From Myxococcales bacterium (GTDB lineage Bacteria > Myxococcota_A > Polyangia > Polyangiales > Ga0077539), in contig JAEUKI010000069.1 of assembly GCA_016793325.1 (NCBI GenBank), positions 62,001 through 126,000 of the forward strand: a stretch of 64,000 bases of DNA. The letters run 5' to 3'. This document shows positions 28,501-35,902 of the stretch, in pieces; the first letter of the stretch is position 1, and each line of letters starts with the position of its first letter. The position numbers and the translations under genes are program-made. Under the pieces are notes generated by a model. The model was not told where the DNA came from. It did no database searches and was given only the letters and a program-made list of their open reading frames with translations.

Positions 28501-29148
28501 GCCTCCAACGAGCAAGCCGAGGCCGACCATCGCGAGCGAGTACAAGTCGCTCGCGGGTTCAGCGGCCCCGCCCGCGACGACCTCGGGCGCGATGCAGACG
28601 CGGGCCCAGTTGCTCGTGAGCTCGTTGCACGCCGTTCCGCTGAGCTCGATGAGCGGAAGCCCCGCGGGCGTCATCGTGATCGTCTCGGGCGAGAGGCGAC
28701 CGTGCGCGAGCCCGAGCCGATGCGCCGCGCCCAACGCGAACGAGAGCGACTCCAAGATGTCCGCGACGCGAACGACGTCGATCGTCAACCGCGGCTGCGC
28801 GTCGAGCCACGCTTGGAGCGTGTCCTCTTCGGGAGGATCGAGCACGATCAGCGGGTCGGCCCCGTCGAGGTCCGCCGTGCGAAGGCAACGCAGCGACGAG
28901 ATCTTCGGGTCGAGCATCGCCATGAGCGCGCAGCGCTGCTCGAGCGCGCTCCACCGGTCGGCATCGGCGCGAACGGCCGAGACGAACCGGAGCTCGACGA
29001 GGGCGCCATCGGGGTCGAGCGCCAACACCGCGGATCCGTCGGGCCCTTGCGAGACGACGGTGAGCGGCTCGAAGCCTGCGCGGTGTCGCGGACGCTCGTG
29101 CGCGATGGTCTTCGAAATCGGCGCCGACAAATCCTCGGACGCGGCCAT
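25540..29148 (-). CDS. Multidomain signalling protein: pseudokinase, Ser/Thr kinase, SRPBCC-like, Cys-paired region and cyclase-like domain
   Basis: This is a 1202-residue soluble protein; AAGGAG lies 8 bases before the ATG at 29148. Residues 25-265 look like a kinase lobe with broken motifs: HGRLSPET (149-156) replaces HRDLKPEN and LSG (169-171) replaces DFG. Residues 293-572 are a complete kinase: GEGGMG, VAIK324, HRDLKPDN (416-423), DFG (447-449), APE. Residues 590-735 (RRFVFEFDLDASVEELWPYVANTDKMN) resemble SRPBCC/START-type lipid or hydrophobic-ligand domains. Residues 760-990 hold Cys pairs CPSC and CVAC, as in the DUF5939-like segment preceding some class III cyclases. Residues 1033-1170 follow the cyclase fold (SMTLLTTSIDRSGALFDELGD, GALLKTVGARTVSAF), but both metal-binding aspartates are replaced (Ser1042, Ala1086), so cyclase activity is unlikely. 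Confidence 0.88.
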   Translation of the reverse strand: MAASEDLSAPISKTIAHERPRHRAGFEPLTVVSQGPDGSAVLALDPDGALVELRFVSAVRADADRWSALEQRCALMAMLDPKISSLRCLRTADLDGADPLIVLDPPEEDTLQAWLDAQPRLTIDVVRVADILESLSFALGAAHRLGLAHGRLSPETITMTPAGLPLIELSGTACNELTSNWARVCIAPEVVAGGAAEPASDLYSLAMVGLGLLVGGDPTDEAHRVTAAGVTEGLRGILASALVRNPDERPSAAEWTLAIREWKQTKSTGSAITTGIEANPSEPPKLAQGVQLGRYYLMKLLGEGGMGEVWEGMDLGTSASVAIKVMRPEVARDPVFLRRFRKEARTLATVRNPYIANLVELNEDADRHYLVMEFIAGRSLGAVLSEQKTIDEREALAIIADACRALVEPHRVGIVHRDLKPDNLLFLRADEPLRDGDPTRQRIKVCDFGIARDSEQPDLNRAHATKEGTIIGTPQYMAPEQCRGQIELVPATDVYALGCTLFELVTGKVPFDADVPMDVVLLHLTSPVPKVRDVAPSVSEHTAAIIERALAKEPADRYADARAMLDAIETALRGTSDIVELHPKLPQSKPGWTRRFVFEFDLDASVEELWPYVANTDKMNRAAGLAPVKYDVRGVTPGVSERVGSNSALGIPLRWREHPYEWIERKRHAVFREFQSGPVLWYSAEVELQSLAPTKTRVRHTITLHPRNWLGYFAAPIEVGFKYRRALSKAYRRLDALLGRARVAALPAGTDPLQPDVNLSRAASERLDKAARAAIGRGADAAVVEALCQYLRTASDNDVARVRPYAVADELGLSRDLVAEACLVLCREGALVMLWDVLCPSCKISTSVAESLDAVRSHASCVACNIDFSLDFSSSIELVFRPHTSVRAVETRTFCAGGPGHFPHVVAQLRLAPGERFDLELALPAGRYKVRSAQLSRSIDLHAKKGGALRRADVRLGDLDGEENKKRGDLAIVVAEGAQVLSLTNTLERELLLRVERATESSSALTAAKASATRSFREMFPGQVLAAGALVSVASMTLLTTSIDRSGALFDELGDNAAYAAVLEHLRVIEEVTAAHHGALLKTVGARTVSAFEDAQSAVEAALSLARELAKKPSLAKLALRIAVHRGPMMAATIGDKLDYFGRNAELAFSLVDELSRPATLLTQAVADDPGVRTMLLARSVRRTPRKLRSLGLDAWGVELDL

Positions 29149-29274
29149 GATGGTGACTCCTTGAAAGCGCGCGGCCGCGGCGCGAGAGCTCGCGTTGTGC
29201 GGACGGCAAGGACGATGAGGCGCGCAGCGCGCGCGAATGACAGCGTGTACGATGCCGGAGGTCGGTTAGATTTT

Positions 29275-29294
29275 CGCCAGTATTTTTACTGGTG
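29275..29294. promoter_or_regulatory. AT-rich inverted repeat between kinase and flippase genes
   Basis: CCAGTA and TACTGG form a perfect 6-bp stem around TTTT at 29277-29292, extendable to 8 bp with one G-T pair. It sits in the most AT-rich stretch of the area, 36 bases beyond the flippase stop and about 130 bases before the kinase start, both on the minus strand. It could end flippase transcription or act as an operator for the kinase. No T-tract follows on the minus strand. Confidence 0.4.
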
Positions 29295-29329
29295 ATTTAG
29301 CGACGGCATCGGTCGTTGTCGGATAGGGA

Positions 29330-30853
29330 TCAGCCCCGCTTCGACAGACGCTTCATGAGGTTTTTTCGCTCGGTCGCGCTCAACTCGCCGGACAAAACTA
29401 TCGCGACGACGAAAACGAAACCAGCGACTGCGCTCGCCCCGAGGGCCGTGACCTTCGACGACGTGGGCACCATCGCCGCGACGACGGCCGCGATGCTCCC
29501 TGCGATCGTCGAGCGAGCCGCGGTGCTCCACGGAACGACCGAGCCGTAGAGCCGAAGGACATACGCGAACACGACGAGCATCCCGAGGACCGTTCCGCTC
29601 GTGGTGCCGATCGCCGCGGCCGAGAGCGCGCGTTCGCCGAAGCCCGCGACGCTGAGCGCGACGAGGTCGCCCGCGAACACCAGCGCGAGCATCAACGCCA
29701 TGAGCAGCGTCGCCGCGGCGACGCGCTTGGACGCGAGCACGACCGTGAGCCCGATGACGGCGAGCGCAAACGCCCCCTGTCCGAGCGCGAGCCATCGCAG
29801 CGCACCAGCCCCCACCAAGAACTCGGGGCGATACACCACGCGCAGCACCGCGTCCGGGACGCCCGCGATCACCGAGAGCATCACGCCCAAGAGCACGAAC
29901 GCGAAGCGAAGCGCCCCGCGGAGCATCGTGCGCGTCGTCTCGACGTCGCCCTCCGCCGCCGCCTTCGACACGACGGGAAACAGCACGAACGTGACGGCGA
30001 TCAACAACTGGTACGGCAAGAACGCGAAGTTCTGCACGCTCTTGTACACGCCGATGAGCTCCTTGACGGACTCGAGCGTCGCGCCCGGCGCGCGCGTGAG
30101 CACCGCTTGCATCACGAGCACGTCCGCTTGCAGCACGAAGTTGAGCGCGAGTTGGTACAAGAGCACCGGCGCGAAGAACCCAGCATATTCCTTGGCAAAC
30201 GCCGCTCCGTGCGGCACGGCTGCGTCCGTCGATCGCTGCGGGTTTCGCAACGTCGGCGCCACGACAAAGAGCGCGAGCACGGTGATCGCGACGCTCGCCG
30301 CCGCAAAGCCGCTGATCGCGCCGCGCACGCCGAGGCCCACCCACGCGAGGCCCACGATCAACCCCGTGCGCAGCGTGGCGAACACGATGTCGAGCGCGGC
30401 TTGCGCGACGAACCGCTGCGTCCCGTTGAGCGAGCCGACGAGCGCTGCATAGACGCAGTACATCCCGGTGACGATCGAGGCGATTCGAAGCAACGGCGGC
30501 AGCCCAGGGTCCTTCAACAGCCCCTCGCCGATCGGCCCCGAGAGCGCCGCGAACCCGAAGCTCGTCGCCGCGCCGAGCAGCGCGTGCAGCACCAATCCCC
30601 GACGAATCGCAGGCGCTCCGTAGGTCGTGACGCTCTTCGACATCGCTTGGATCGAGCCCGCCACGACGACGTTGTTCAGGATCGAGACCGCTGACAGAAC
30701 GGCCCCGTAGACCCCGTAGTTCGCCTTTCCGAGCGCGCGCGTGAGCAGGACCGGCTGCGCGAAACCGGTCAGGAGAAACCACACCTTCGCGAAGGTGATC
30801 ACGGCCACGCCGCGCCTCGCGCGCTCGGCCACGGACTGTTCGGTAGAGCTCAC
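29330..30853 (-). CDS. Polysaccharide/lipid flippase of the MOP superfamily
   Basis: This 507-residue integral membrane protein has about 12-14 hydrophobic helices and resembles Wzx/PST-type oligosaccharide flippases and, more distantly, MurJ. The GTG at 30853 is preferred because the N-terminus then begins SSTEQSVAERARRGVAVITFAK with the first helix at VWFLLTGFAQPVLL and the family word TRALGKANYGVYG. Later hallmarks are ALDIVFATLRTGLIVGLAWVG and NFAFLPYQLLIAVTFVLFPVVSKAAAEGD. It should move a lipid-linked sugar across the inner membrane. No glycosyltransferases or polymerase lie nearby, so its substrate is unknown. It is divergent from the receiver gene at 30989, with 135 bases between them. 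Confidence 0.88.
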   Translation of the reverse strand: MSSTEQSVAERARRGVAVITFAKVWFLLTGFAQPVLLTRALGKANYGVYGAVLSAVSILNNVVVAGSIQAMSKSVTTYGAPAIRRGLVLHALLGAATSFGFAALSGPIGEGLLKDPGLPPLLRIASIVTGMYCVYAALVGSLNGTQRFVAQAALDIVFATLRTGLIVGLAWVGLGVRGAISGFAAASVAITVLALFVVAPTLRNPQRSTDAAVPHGAAFAKEYAGFFAPVLLYQLALNFVLQADVLVMQAVLTRAPGATLESVKELIGVYKSVQNFAFLPYQLLIAVTFVLFPVVSKAAAEGDVETTRTMLRGALRFAFVLLGVMLSVIAGVPDAVLRVVYRPEFLVGAGALRWLALGQGAFALAVIGLTVVLASKRVAAATLLMALMLALVFAGDLVALSVAGFGERALSAAAIGTTSGTVLGMLVVFAYVLRLYGSVVPWSTAARSTIAGSIAAVVAAMVPTSSKVTALGASAVAGFVFVVAIVLSGELSATERKNLMKRLSKRG

Positions 30854-30988
30854 GTTGTGCGACCGCGGATACCTCAGAGGAGATTCGAGTGGAAGCCGCG
30901 CGCCGCGAGGCCACCTCGGGCGAACGGCGATTCGCGGCGATTTTCTCTTCGACATCGCGCCGAATCGGAGAACAATCTCTCCCGCTCG

Positions 30989-31408
30989 ATGGCAGCCCCC
31001 GAAGATCCTCGGATGACGCCACCCCAACTCCAGATTCGCGCGGATCTGGCGTACCTCGACGACAGCGTGATCGCGCTGCGGCAGGTGCGGAGGGCCTTGT
31101 CCGGCGCGGGGATCTTCATCGAGTGCTACACCGAGGCCTCCGAGCTCCTCGAGCGCGACCGGCAGCCCGCGCTCTCGGCGGTCTTGCTCGACGTGGACCT
31201 CGGGGGAAACATCGACGGCCCCTCGGTCGCCGCGCACTTGCGCGACGCGCAACCGACGATCGAAATCGCGTTCTTCACCGCGGTCGACGCGACGACGCGC
31301 TCCGAAGAGCTGCGCTCGGTGGGCCTCGTGTTCGACAAGAGCGGCGGGCTCGACGACGCCGTTCGGTGGCTGCGCGAACGCACGAAACAGACGCCCGAGA
31401 GCCGTTGA
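30989..31408 (+). CDS. Stand-alone response-regulator receiver domain protein
   Basis: This 139-residue protein consists of one receiver domain. Conserved positions are the acidic pair Asp24/Asp25 (YLDDS), phospho-acceptor Asp68 (VLLDVD), Thr97 (FFTAVD) and Lys117 (VFDKSGG), so it should be phosphorylatable. It has no output domain and may act like CheY/Spo0F as a relay or by binding a partner. The start could be the ATG at 30989 or at 31013; neither has a strong Shine-Dalgarno, and the first 12 residues are not conserved. The region upstream (30854-30988) is shared with the divergent flippase gene. No cognate histidine kinase is adjacent; the nearest is at 52123-55254. Confidence 0.8.
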   Translation: MAAPEDPRMTPPQLQIRADLAYLDDSVIALRQVRRALSGAGIFIECYTEASELLERDRQPALSAVLLDVDLGGNIDGPSVAAHLRDAQPTIEIAFFTAVDATTRSEELRSVGLVFDKSGGLDDAVRWLRERTKQTPESR

Positions 31409-31485
31409 GCGCTCGCGCATCGCGCGCGGTTCGAGCGGCTCTGATAGCCTCGAAGCGACGTTTCGTTCATCGGAGGTTGCCTACC

Positions 31486-33030
31486 GTGGCTTCGAATACT
31501 GGACACGCTTCGGCGTCGCGTTGGTTGTGTGGGCTCCGCGCGGGTCAAAGAGCGTCACCGTGGTTCGTCGCCGGTGCGCTCGTCGCGCTCGTGGCGAGCC
31601 CGCGCGCAGCCCTCGCGCAATCGATGGGCGACGCCGCTGGCGCAGACGCGAGCGCGGACGGCGGAGCGAGCCCCGTCGAGACCAACCCGTGCCGCGCAGG
31701 CGCGATCGACTGTGTGTCTGCGCCGATCGAGTTTCGTCGTCGCGAGGGACTGCCCGTCGAGCTCGATTGGGACACCAACTGGGTGCCCGCGGGCTCGCCG
31801 GTTCAAGTGCGATTTCGCGCGGCGTTCGTGGGTCACACCGAGGTTCGACTCGGCGGATCGCTCGGCGCGTCGTGGCACCGCGCGTTCGATGTCGAGGCGC
31901 CTCCGGGCGCGCCCGCGAGCGGCCTGATCGAGACCGACTACGGGATCGTTCTGAGCGCGCGCGTGCGCTTGCGGCTCGAGGTCACGGGGCGAACGATCGA
32001 ATGGGAGGGAAACGTTCCCTATGTCCCGCGCGTTGATTTTCGCGCGACGGCGCGGTCGAACATCGACCCGTGGTCCTGGTCGCGCGCGAGCGTGCGCGGA
32101 ATGACCATGCGCCAGCACCTCGCCGACGTCGACCTGACCGAGTCGCTGATCCCGATCCCTGGAATCTCCGGCGGACTCTCGTTCGACGCCTCCGCGAGCC
32201 TCGAGACGGGCTATCGCTCGACGCGCATCTCGTTTGCGCCTGCGCCCGACGCCATCACCGAGAGCGTCCAGCGCATCGCCTTGCCCCTCGCAGGCGGCAC
32301 GCTCGTCGAGCTTCACCCGCGCCTCGAAGGCGTGCTCGACCAGAACATCACGCTCACCGTGATTCCGTCGATCTTCGTCGAGCTCGCGGGCCGTCGATGG
32401 ATGGTCCCGATCTTCTCCGTTCCCGTTCCGATCGACACGGGCGCGCGTCCGTGGCTCTTCGACGCGCAGCGGGTCGAGTTCGCGATGCCCGACCTCGCCC
32501 CGCTCCCCGCGGTCATCGATTTCGGTGACGTCATCGTTGGCGAGACCGCGACCCGCTCGATCAGCGCGGACAACCGCGGAGGACGACGGCTCATCGTGAC
32601 GCGATCGACCGACATCGACACCGCTCCGTACGCCTGGGTCGCGCCTCGCGTCGAGATCGCGCCGCGAGGGCTACAGTCGATCGAGATGAGCTTCGCGCCC
32701 ACCGCAGAGGGCGCGATCGAAACGCGTGTCCCGCTGCTCACCAGCGACCCCGACGCGCCCACGGTGTACGTCACCGCGCGCGGTCGCGGCGTCGCGCGCC
32801 CGATCCTCGACGCGGGCGTCTCGGTCGACTCCGGCGTGGACGTCCCGAGCGACGCTCGGCCCGTCGGCGCCGAGCCGCGCGGGGACGCTTCGGGCACAGG
32901 CGTCGCGATGAACGGCGGCTGCGGCTGCTCGACCCCTGCCCGCTCGCGATCGACTCGTTGGCCCGTCGCAGCGACGCTGCTGGCAGCCGCGATGGTTGTT
33001 CGCCGGCGAAAGGCGTCGCTGCGTCAGTGA
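31486..33030 (+). CDS. Exported surface protein with Hydin-type domain and MYXO-CTERM tail
   Basis: This is a 514-residue exported protein. The GTG at 31486 has GGAGG 9 bases before it and gives a signal peptide ending SPRAALAQ. The middle is beta-rich and unassigned, with blocks such as LPVELDWDTNWVPAGSPVQV and SGLIETDYGIVLSARVRLRL. Residues about 345-440 resemble an ASPM/SPD-2/Hydin or 'choice-of-anchor' Ig-like domain (IDFGDVIVGETATRSI, QSIEMSFAPTAEGAIETRV). After a Pro/Asp linker, the C-terminus has the MYXO-CTERM pattern: GGCGCSTP, a hydrophobic helix (VAATLLAAAMVV) and RRRK. In this group the tail directs sorting to the cell surface with removal of the hydrophobic end. The last 7 bases overlap the convergent VKOR-DsbA gene. 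Confidence 0.85.
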   Translation: MASNTGHASASRWLCGLRAGQRASPWFVAGALVALVASPRAALAQSMGDAAGADASADGGASPVETNPCRAGAIDCVSAPIEFRRREGLPVELDWDTNWVPAGSPVQVRFRAAFVGHTEVRLGGSLGASWHRAFDVEAPPGAPASGLIETDYGIVLSARVRLRLEVTGRTIEWEGNVPYVPRVDFRATARSNIDPWSWSRASVRGMTMRQHLADVDLTESLIPIPGISGGLSFDASASLETGYRSTRISFAPAPDAITESVQRIALPLAGGTLVELHPRLEGVLDQNITLTVIPSIFVELAGRRWMVPIFSVPVPIDTGARPWLFDAQRVEFAMPDLAPLPAVIDFGDVIVGETATRSISADNRGGRRLIVTRSTDIDTAPYAWVAPRVEIAPRGLQSIEMSFAPTAEGAIETRVPLLTSDPDAPTVYVTARGRGVARPILDAGVSVDSGVDVPSDARPVGAEPRGDASGTGVAMNGGCGCSTPARSRSTRWPVAATLLAAAMVVRRRKASLRQ

Positions 33031-34118
33031 GCGTCCGACGCGGGAGCTCCCGCGTCAGGATGCAGCGCGCGCTCGATGCTCGCGACGAGCGCGTCTTCGT
33101 CCACGAGGCCATCGAACCGCTCGTGGCCGATGAACATCGTCGGAAGTCCGCTCACCGCGCACTCGCCAGCCGCGTTGCGATCGGACGCGATGTGGCTCGT
33201 CGTGCGCTCCGCCGCAACACACGCGCGATAGGCTGGCATGTCGACGCCGAGCTCGCGCGCGATCGCCTCGGTGCCCTCGGCCGTGAGCCGATCGACGTCG
33301 ACGCGAAACAGCCGGTCCGCCATCGCTTCACCGCGCCCGAGGTCCTCGGCGCACAACGCCGCGAGCGCCGCGGTCTGCGCGTGCGGGTGAATGCTCGTCA
33401 GCGGGAGCTGCTTTCGGACGAGCCGCACCCGTCCCTGATAGCGGGACAACACGCGCGTGAGCGACTCGTGCTGCCTGCGGCAAAAGGGGCACTCGAAGTC
33501 CGCGAACTCGACGATCGTGACCATGCCTTCGCGCTGCTCGCGCGCGACGGGACCTGGCAAATCCGCGATGTAGTGCGCCTGCGGGCCCTGCTCGCGCCCA
33601 CCCGGACCGTTGCCCGTCGTCGCAGCGGGCGGCGCAAGCGACATGGCGAACGCCGCAGAGAGCACCGCGCCGCCGCCGAAGATCCATCGCTGCGTGGTGG
33701 ACGCGGGCTCCCACTTTCGCGAGCCGACGAGCAGCGAGAGACCGAGCAGCACTGCGCTCGTGTCGGTCACGACGCAGAGCTTGCACCACGAGCCACACAT
33801 CCCTCGCTGCACAGCGAGGAAGGTCAGTCCTCCGAGCGCCGAGAGCGCGCCGAGCGCAGGCAAGAATTTCTTCGCCTTCTCTTCGTCGGCGAGCAGCGTG
33901 GCGCTCAGCGCGAGACCGAAGGACACGAGGCCGAACCACGGCAGCGAAAATCCGCGAACGCGCTGCTCCCAACACGCGCGCACCGCCGTGCAGCCGCCGC
34001 CAGCGCCGCAGATGAGCGGCTCCGGCGAGGCGTACTCGACGACGAGCGCCGCGGAGACCGCGAGGCCGATGAGCGCGAACACACGCGCTGCGAGGATTGC
34101 GATACGACGAGGATCCAC
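33024..34118 (-). CDS. VKOR-DsbA fusion, periplasmic disulfide-forming enzyme
   Basis: This 364-residue membrane protein couples a vitamin K epoxide reductase domain to a DsbA-like thioredoxin domain. The GTG at 34118 is chosen for AAGGA 9 bases upstream and because the first membrane helix then begins at residue 6. VKOR marks are the loop cysteines Cys37 and Cys43 (LICGAGGGC), a conserved Ser58 (FSLPWFGL) and the quinone-site CKLC (112-115), over four to five helices. The periplasmic domain has active-site CPFC (210-213) in FADFECPFC and a cis-Pro loop GLPTMFI. The enzyme should pass electrons from folding proteins to quinone, replacing DsbA plus DsbB. This suits the many Cys-rich exported proteins in the window. 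It is downstream of the ligase/radical-SAM run on the same strand but separated by 320 bases. Confidence 0.92.
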   Translation of the reverse strand: MDPRRIAILAARVFALIGLAVSAALVVEYASPEPLICGAGGGCTAVRACWEQRVRGFSLPWFGLVSFGLALSATLLADEEKAKKFLPALGALSALGGLTFLAVQRGMCGSWCKLCVVTDTSAVLLGLSLLVGSRKWEPASTTQRWIFGGGAVLSAAFAMSLAPPAATTGNGPGGREQGPQAHYIADLPGPVAREQREGMVTIVEFADFECPFCRRQHESLTRVLSRYQGRVRLVRKQLPLTSIHPHAQTAALAALCAEDLGRGEAMADRLFRVDVDRLTAEGTEAIARELGVDMPAYRACVAAERTTSHIASDRNAAGECAVSGLPTMFIGHERFDGLVDEDALVASIERALHPDAGAPASDAH

Positions 34119-34438
34119 AGAGAGATTTCCTTCGGAGGCGCTCGCGTTGAACCGAACCGACTCGAGCTCGGTGCGAGGGCCTCGCTGTTGTACAACAACC
34201 CGCGACAGGCGAGTTCGTTCGACACGACGCGCTCGAACGCGCGCCAAAAACCGACGCGGCTTGACGGCCGAGCGACGCGTGCAAGAGTTCACTCGCAACG
34301 CCGGTGCTCGAGCGAGCATCGGAGAAGAAGAGACAGCGAGCTCGACTTCGATCCACGGAGCGAGCGGCTATTTGCGGGCTACCATCGTCCCTCCCCCTCG
34401 TTGGTTCCTCCCCCTCCAACGGCCCGTACGATAGCCGC
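34119..34438. other. Intergenic region upstream of VKOR-DsbA
   Basis: A 320-base gap between two minus-strand genes. It should contain the end of the ligase transcript and the promoter of the VKOR-DsbA gene. The only structured element I see is the 12-bp palindrome at 34186-34197. No convincing small gene is present. Confidence 0.5.
34186..34197. promoter_or_regulatory. 12-bp palindrome TGTTGTACAACA, possible operator
   Basis: Perfect palindrome 68-79 bases upstream of the VKOR-DsbA start codon, in a locally AT-richer spot. Its size, symmetry and place fit a repressor or activator dimer site. No motif is known to me that names the regulator. Confidence 0.35.
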
Positions 34439-35899
34439 TCACTCGGTCGATCGAGTCGATGCGTTCTTCGCGATCGCGGTGATACGCCCCGCGAACTGCG
34501 TCGCCGCCGCGCGTCGATCCGGCTTGCCCGCTGCGGTCAACGGAAGCGCGTCGCACAAGACGTACCCCCGCGGCCGCTTGTGTGGTGCGAGCCTCGACTC
34601 GACCGCGGCTGCAAACGCGTCCGCGTCGAACGAGCGAGACCTGTCTGCGACGATCGCGCACACGACGCGTTGACCCCATCGCTCGTCATCGACGCCGAAC
34701 ACCATGATGGCCTCGACGCCCGGCGCGTCCGAGAGCGCGCGTTCGACCTCGAGGGGGTAGACGTTTTCGCCGCCCGTCACGATCAAGTCGGTCCTTCGCG
34801 CCACGACGTGAAGGCGCCCGCGCTCGTCGAGAAACCCGAAGTCTCCCGTGTCGAACCAAGCGCCGGACTCGAGCTTGTCACCATGCAGATAGCCGGAAAA
34901 GAGCGTCGGTCCCGAGACGTGAATCGCGCCCACGTCGCCGGCGCGACAGCGTGAGCCGTCGTCCGCGCGGATCTCGACGCTCACGCCAGATAGCGGTTCG
35001 CCCGACGAGAGCTCGACCACGCTCGGGTCGCGATCGCGTTGGGTCGTCACTTGCGAGCACGCTTCGGTCAAGCCATACGTCGTGCGCACACGAATTCGAG
35101 CGCGCGCGCAGCGCTCGAGGAGCGACGTCGAGGCTGGAGCGCCGCCCAGCAAAATCGCCCGCAATCGCGCGAGCGACCCTTCGTGCCCCGCGTCGAGCAG
35201 GCGGTGCAGCATCGTCGGGACGAAGCTCGCGATCGTGACGTCGTGCGCGTCGATGGTCTCGGCCACCAGCGCCTCGTCGAAGCGCGAGAGCAGCACCGCG
35301 GACCGCGTCGCGAGGACGCAGCGCGTGAGCACGGACAGACCTCCGACGTGACAGAGGGGGAGGCACAAGAGCCAGCGATCGTCGTCGGTCCACGCGAGAT
35401 TGCTCGCGCTCGCTGCGGCGCTCGCGAAAAATGCGCGGCGAGAGAGCACTGCGCCTTTTGGCGTTCCCGTCGTGCCAGAGGTGTAGAGGATCGCGAGGGG
35501 GGATTCGCGTTCGACGTCGCGGTCGGTGCGCATCGGGTCCGTCGCGCGCGCGGGCTCGAGGAGGCCGAGCGCGCGGACCTCTGGGTCGCGCAGCACGAGC
35601 GAGCACCTCGCGTCGGTCACGATCGCCTCGGCCTCTCGATCCGTCAGCCTCGGATGCAGCGGAACAAACGGAATCCCCCGATCGATCAGCGCGAGCAACA
35701 CGAGCGCAGTCGACTCGTGATTGACGGCCCGCACCGCGACGGGTCCTGCTCCCTCGCCGCGCATCCGCGCGAGCGATTCGCCGATCGCGGAGCACCGATC
35801 CGCGAGCGCCCGATACGAAATCGCGCCCTGTTCGGTGACGAGCGCGGTCCGCTCGGGCGCTGCGTTCGCTTTTGCCCCCAGCGAAAACGGGTCGAACAA
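34439..35899 (-). CDS. Adenylate-forming acyl-CoA ligase, MenE-like
   Basis: This is a 486-residue ANL-family enzyme. Core motifs are LYTSGTTGTPKGAVLS (P-loop), RTTYGLTEACS, WFDTGDFGFLD, RRTDLIVTGGENVYPLEVE and the C-terminal catalytic lysine in LTAAGKPDRR. It activates a carboxylic acid as acyl-AMP and usually passes it to CoA. Length and the short N-terminal region are close to o-succinylbenzoate-CoA ligase (MenE), but there is no menaquinone gene nearby, so that label is not secure. The start is a TTG at 35899, three bases after the stop of the upstream radical-SAM fusion, so translation is probably coupled. This suggests its acyl substrate belongs to the same pathway as the radical SAM enzymes. 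Confidence 0.85.
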   Translation of the reverse strand: MFDPFSLGAKANAAPERTALVTEQGAISYRALADRCSAIGESLARMRGEGAGPVAVRAVNHESTALVLLALIDRGIPFVPLHPRLTDREAEAIVTDARCSLVLRDPEVRALGLLEPARATDPMRTDRDVERESPLAILYTSGTTGTPKGAVLSRRAFFASAAASASNLAWTDDDRWLLCLPLCHVGGLSVLTRCVLATRSAVLLSRFDEALVAETIDAHDVTIASFVPTMLHRLLDAGHEGSLARLRAILLGGAPASTSLLERCARARIRVRTTYGLTEACSQVTTQRDRDPSVVELSSGEPLSGVSVEIRADDGSRCRAGDVGAIHVSGPTLFSGYLHGDKLESGAWFDTGDFGFLDERGRLHVVARRTDLIVTGGENVYPLEVERALSDAPGVEAIMVFGVDDERWGQRVVCAIVADRSRSFDADAFAAAVESRLAPHKRPRGYVLCDALPLTAAGKPDRRAAATQFAGRITAIAKNASTRSTE

Positions 35900-35902
35900 C
35901 GC

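Noticed and set aside
34439..35899. Firm menE assignment
   Set aside because: Length and motifs fit, but there are no men genes nearby and the gene is coupled to a radical SAM fusion, so the substrate is uncertain.
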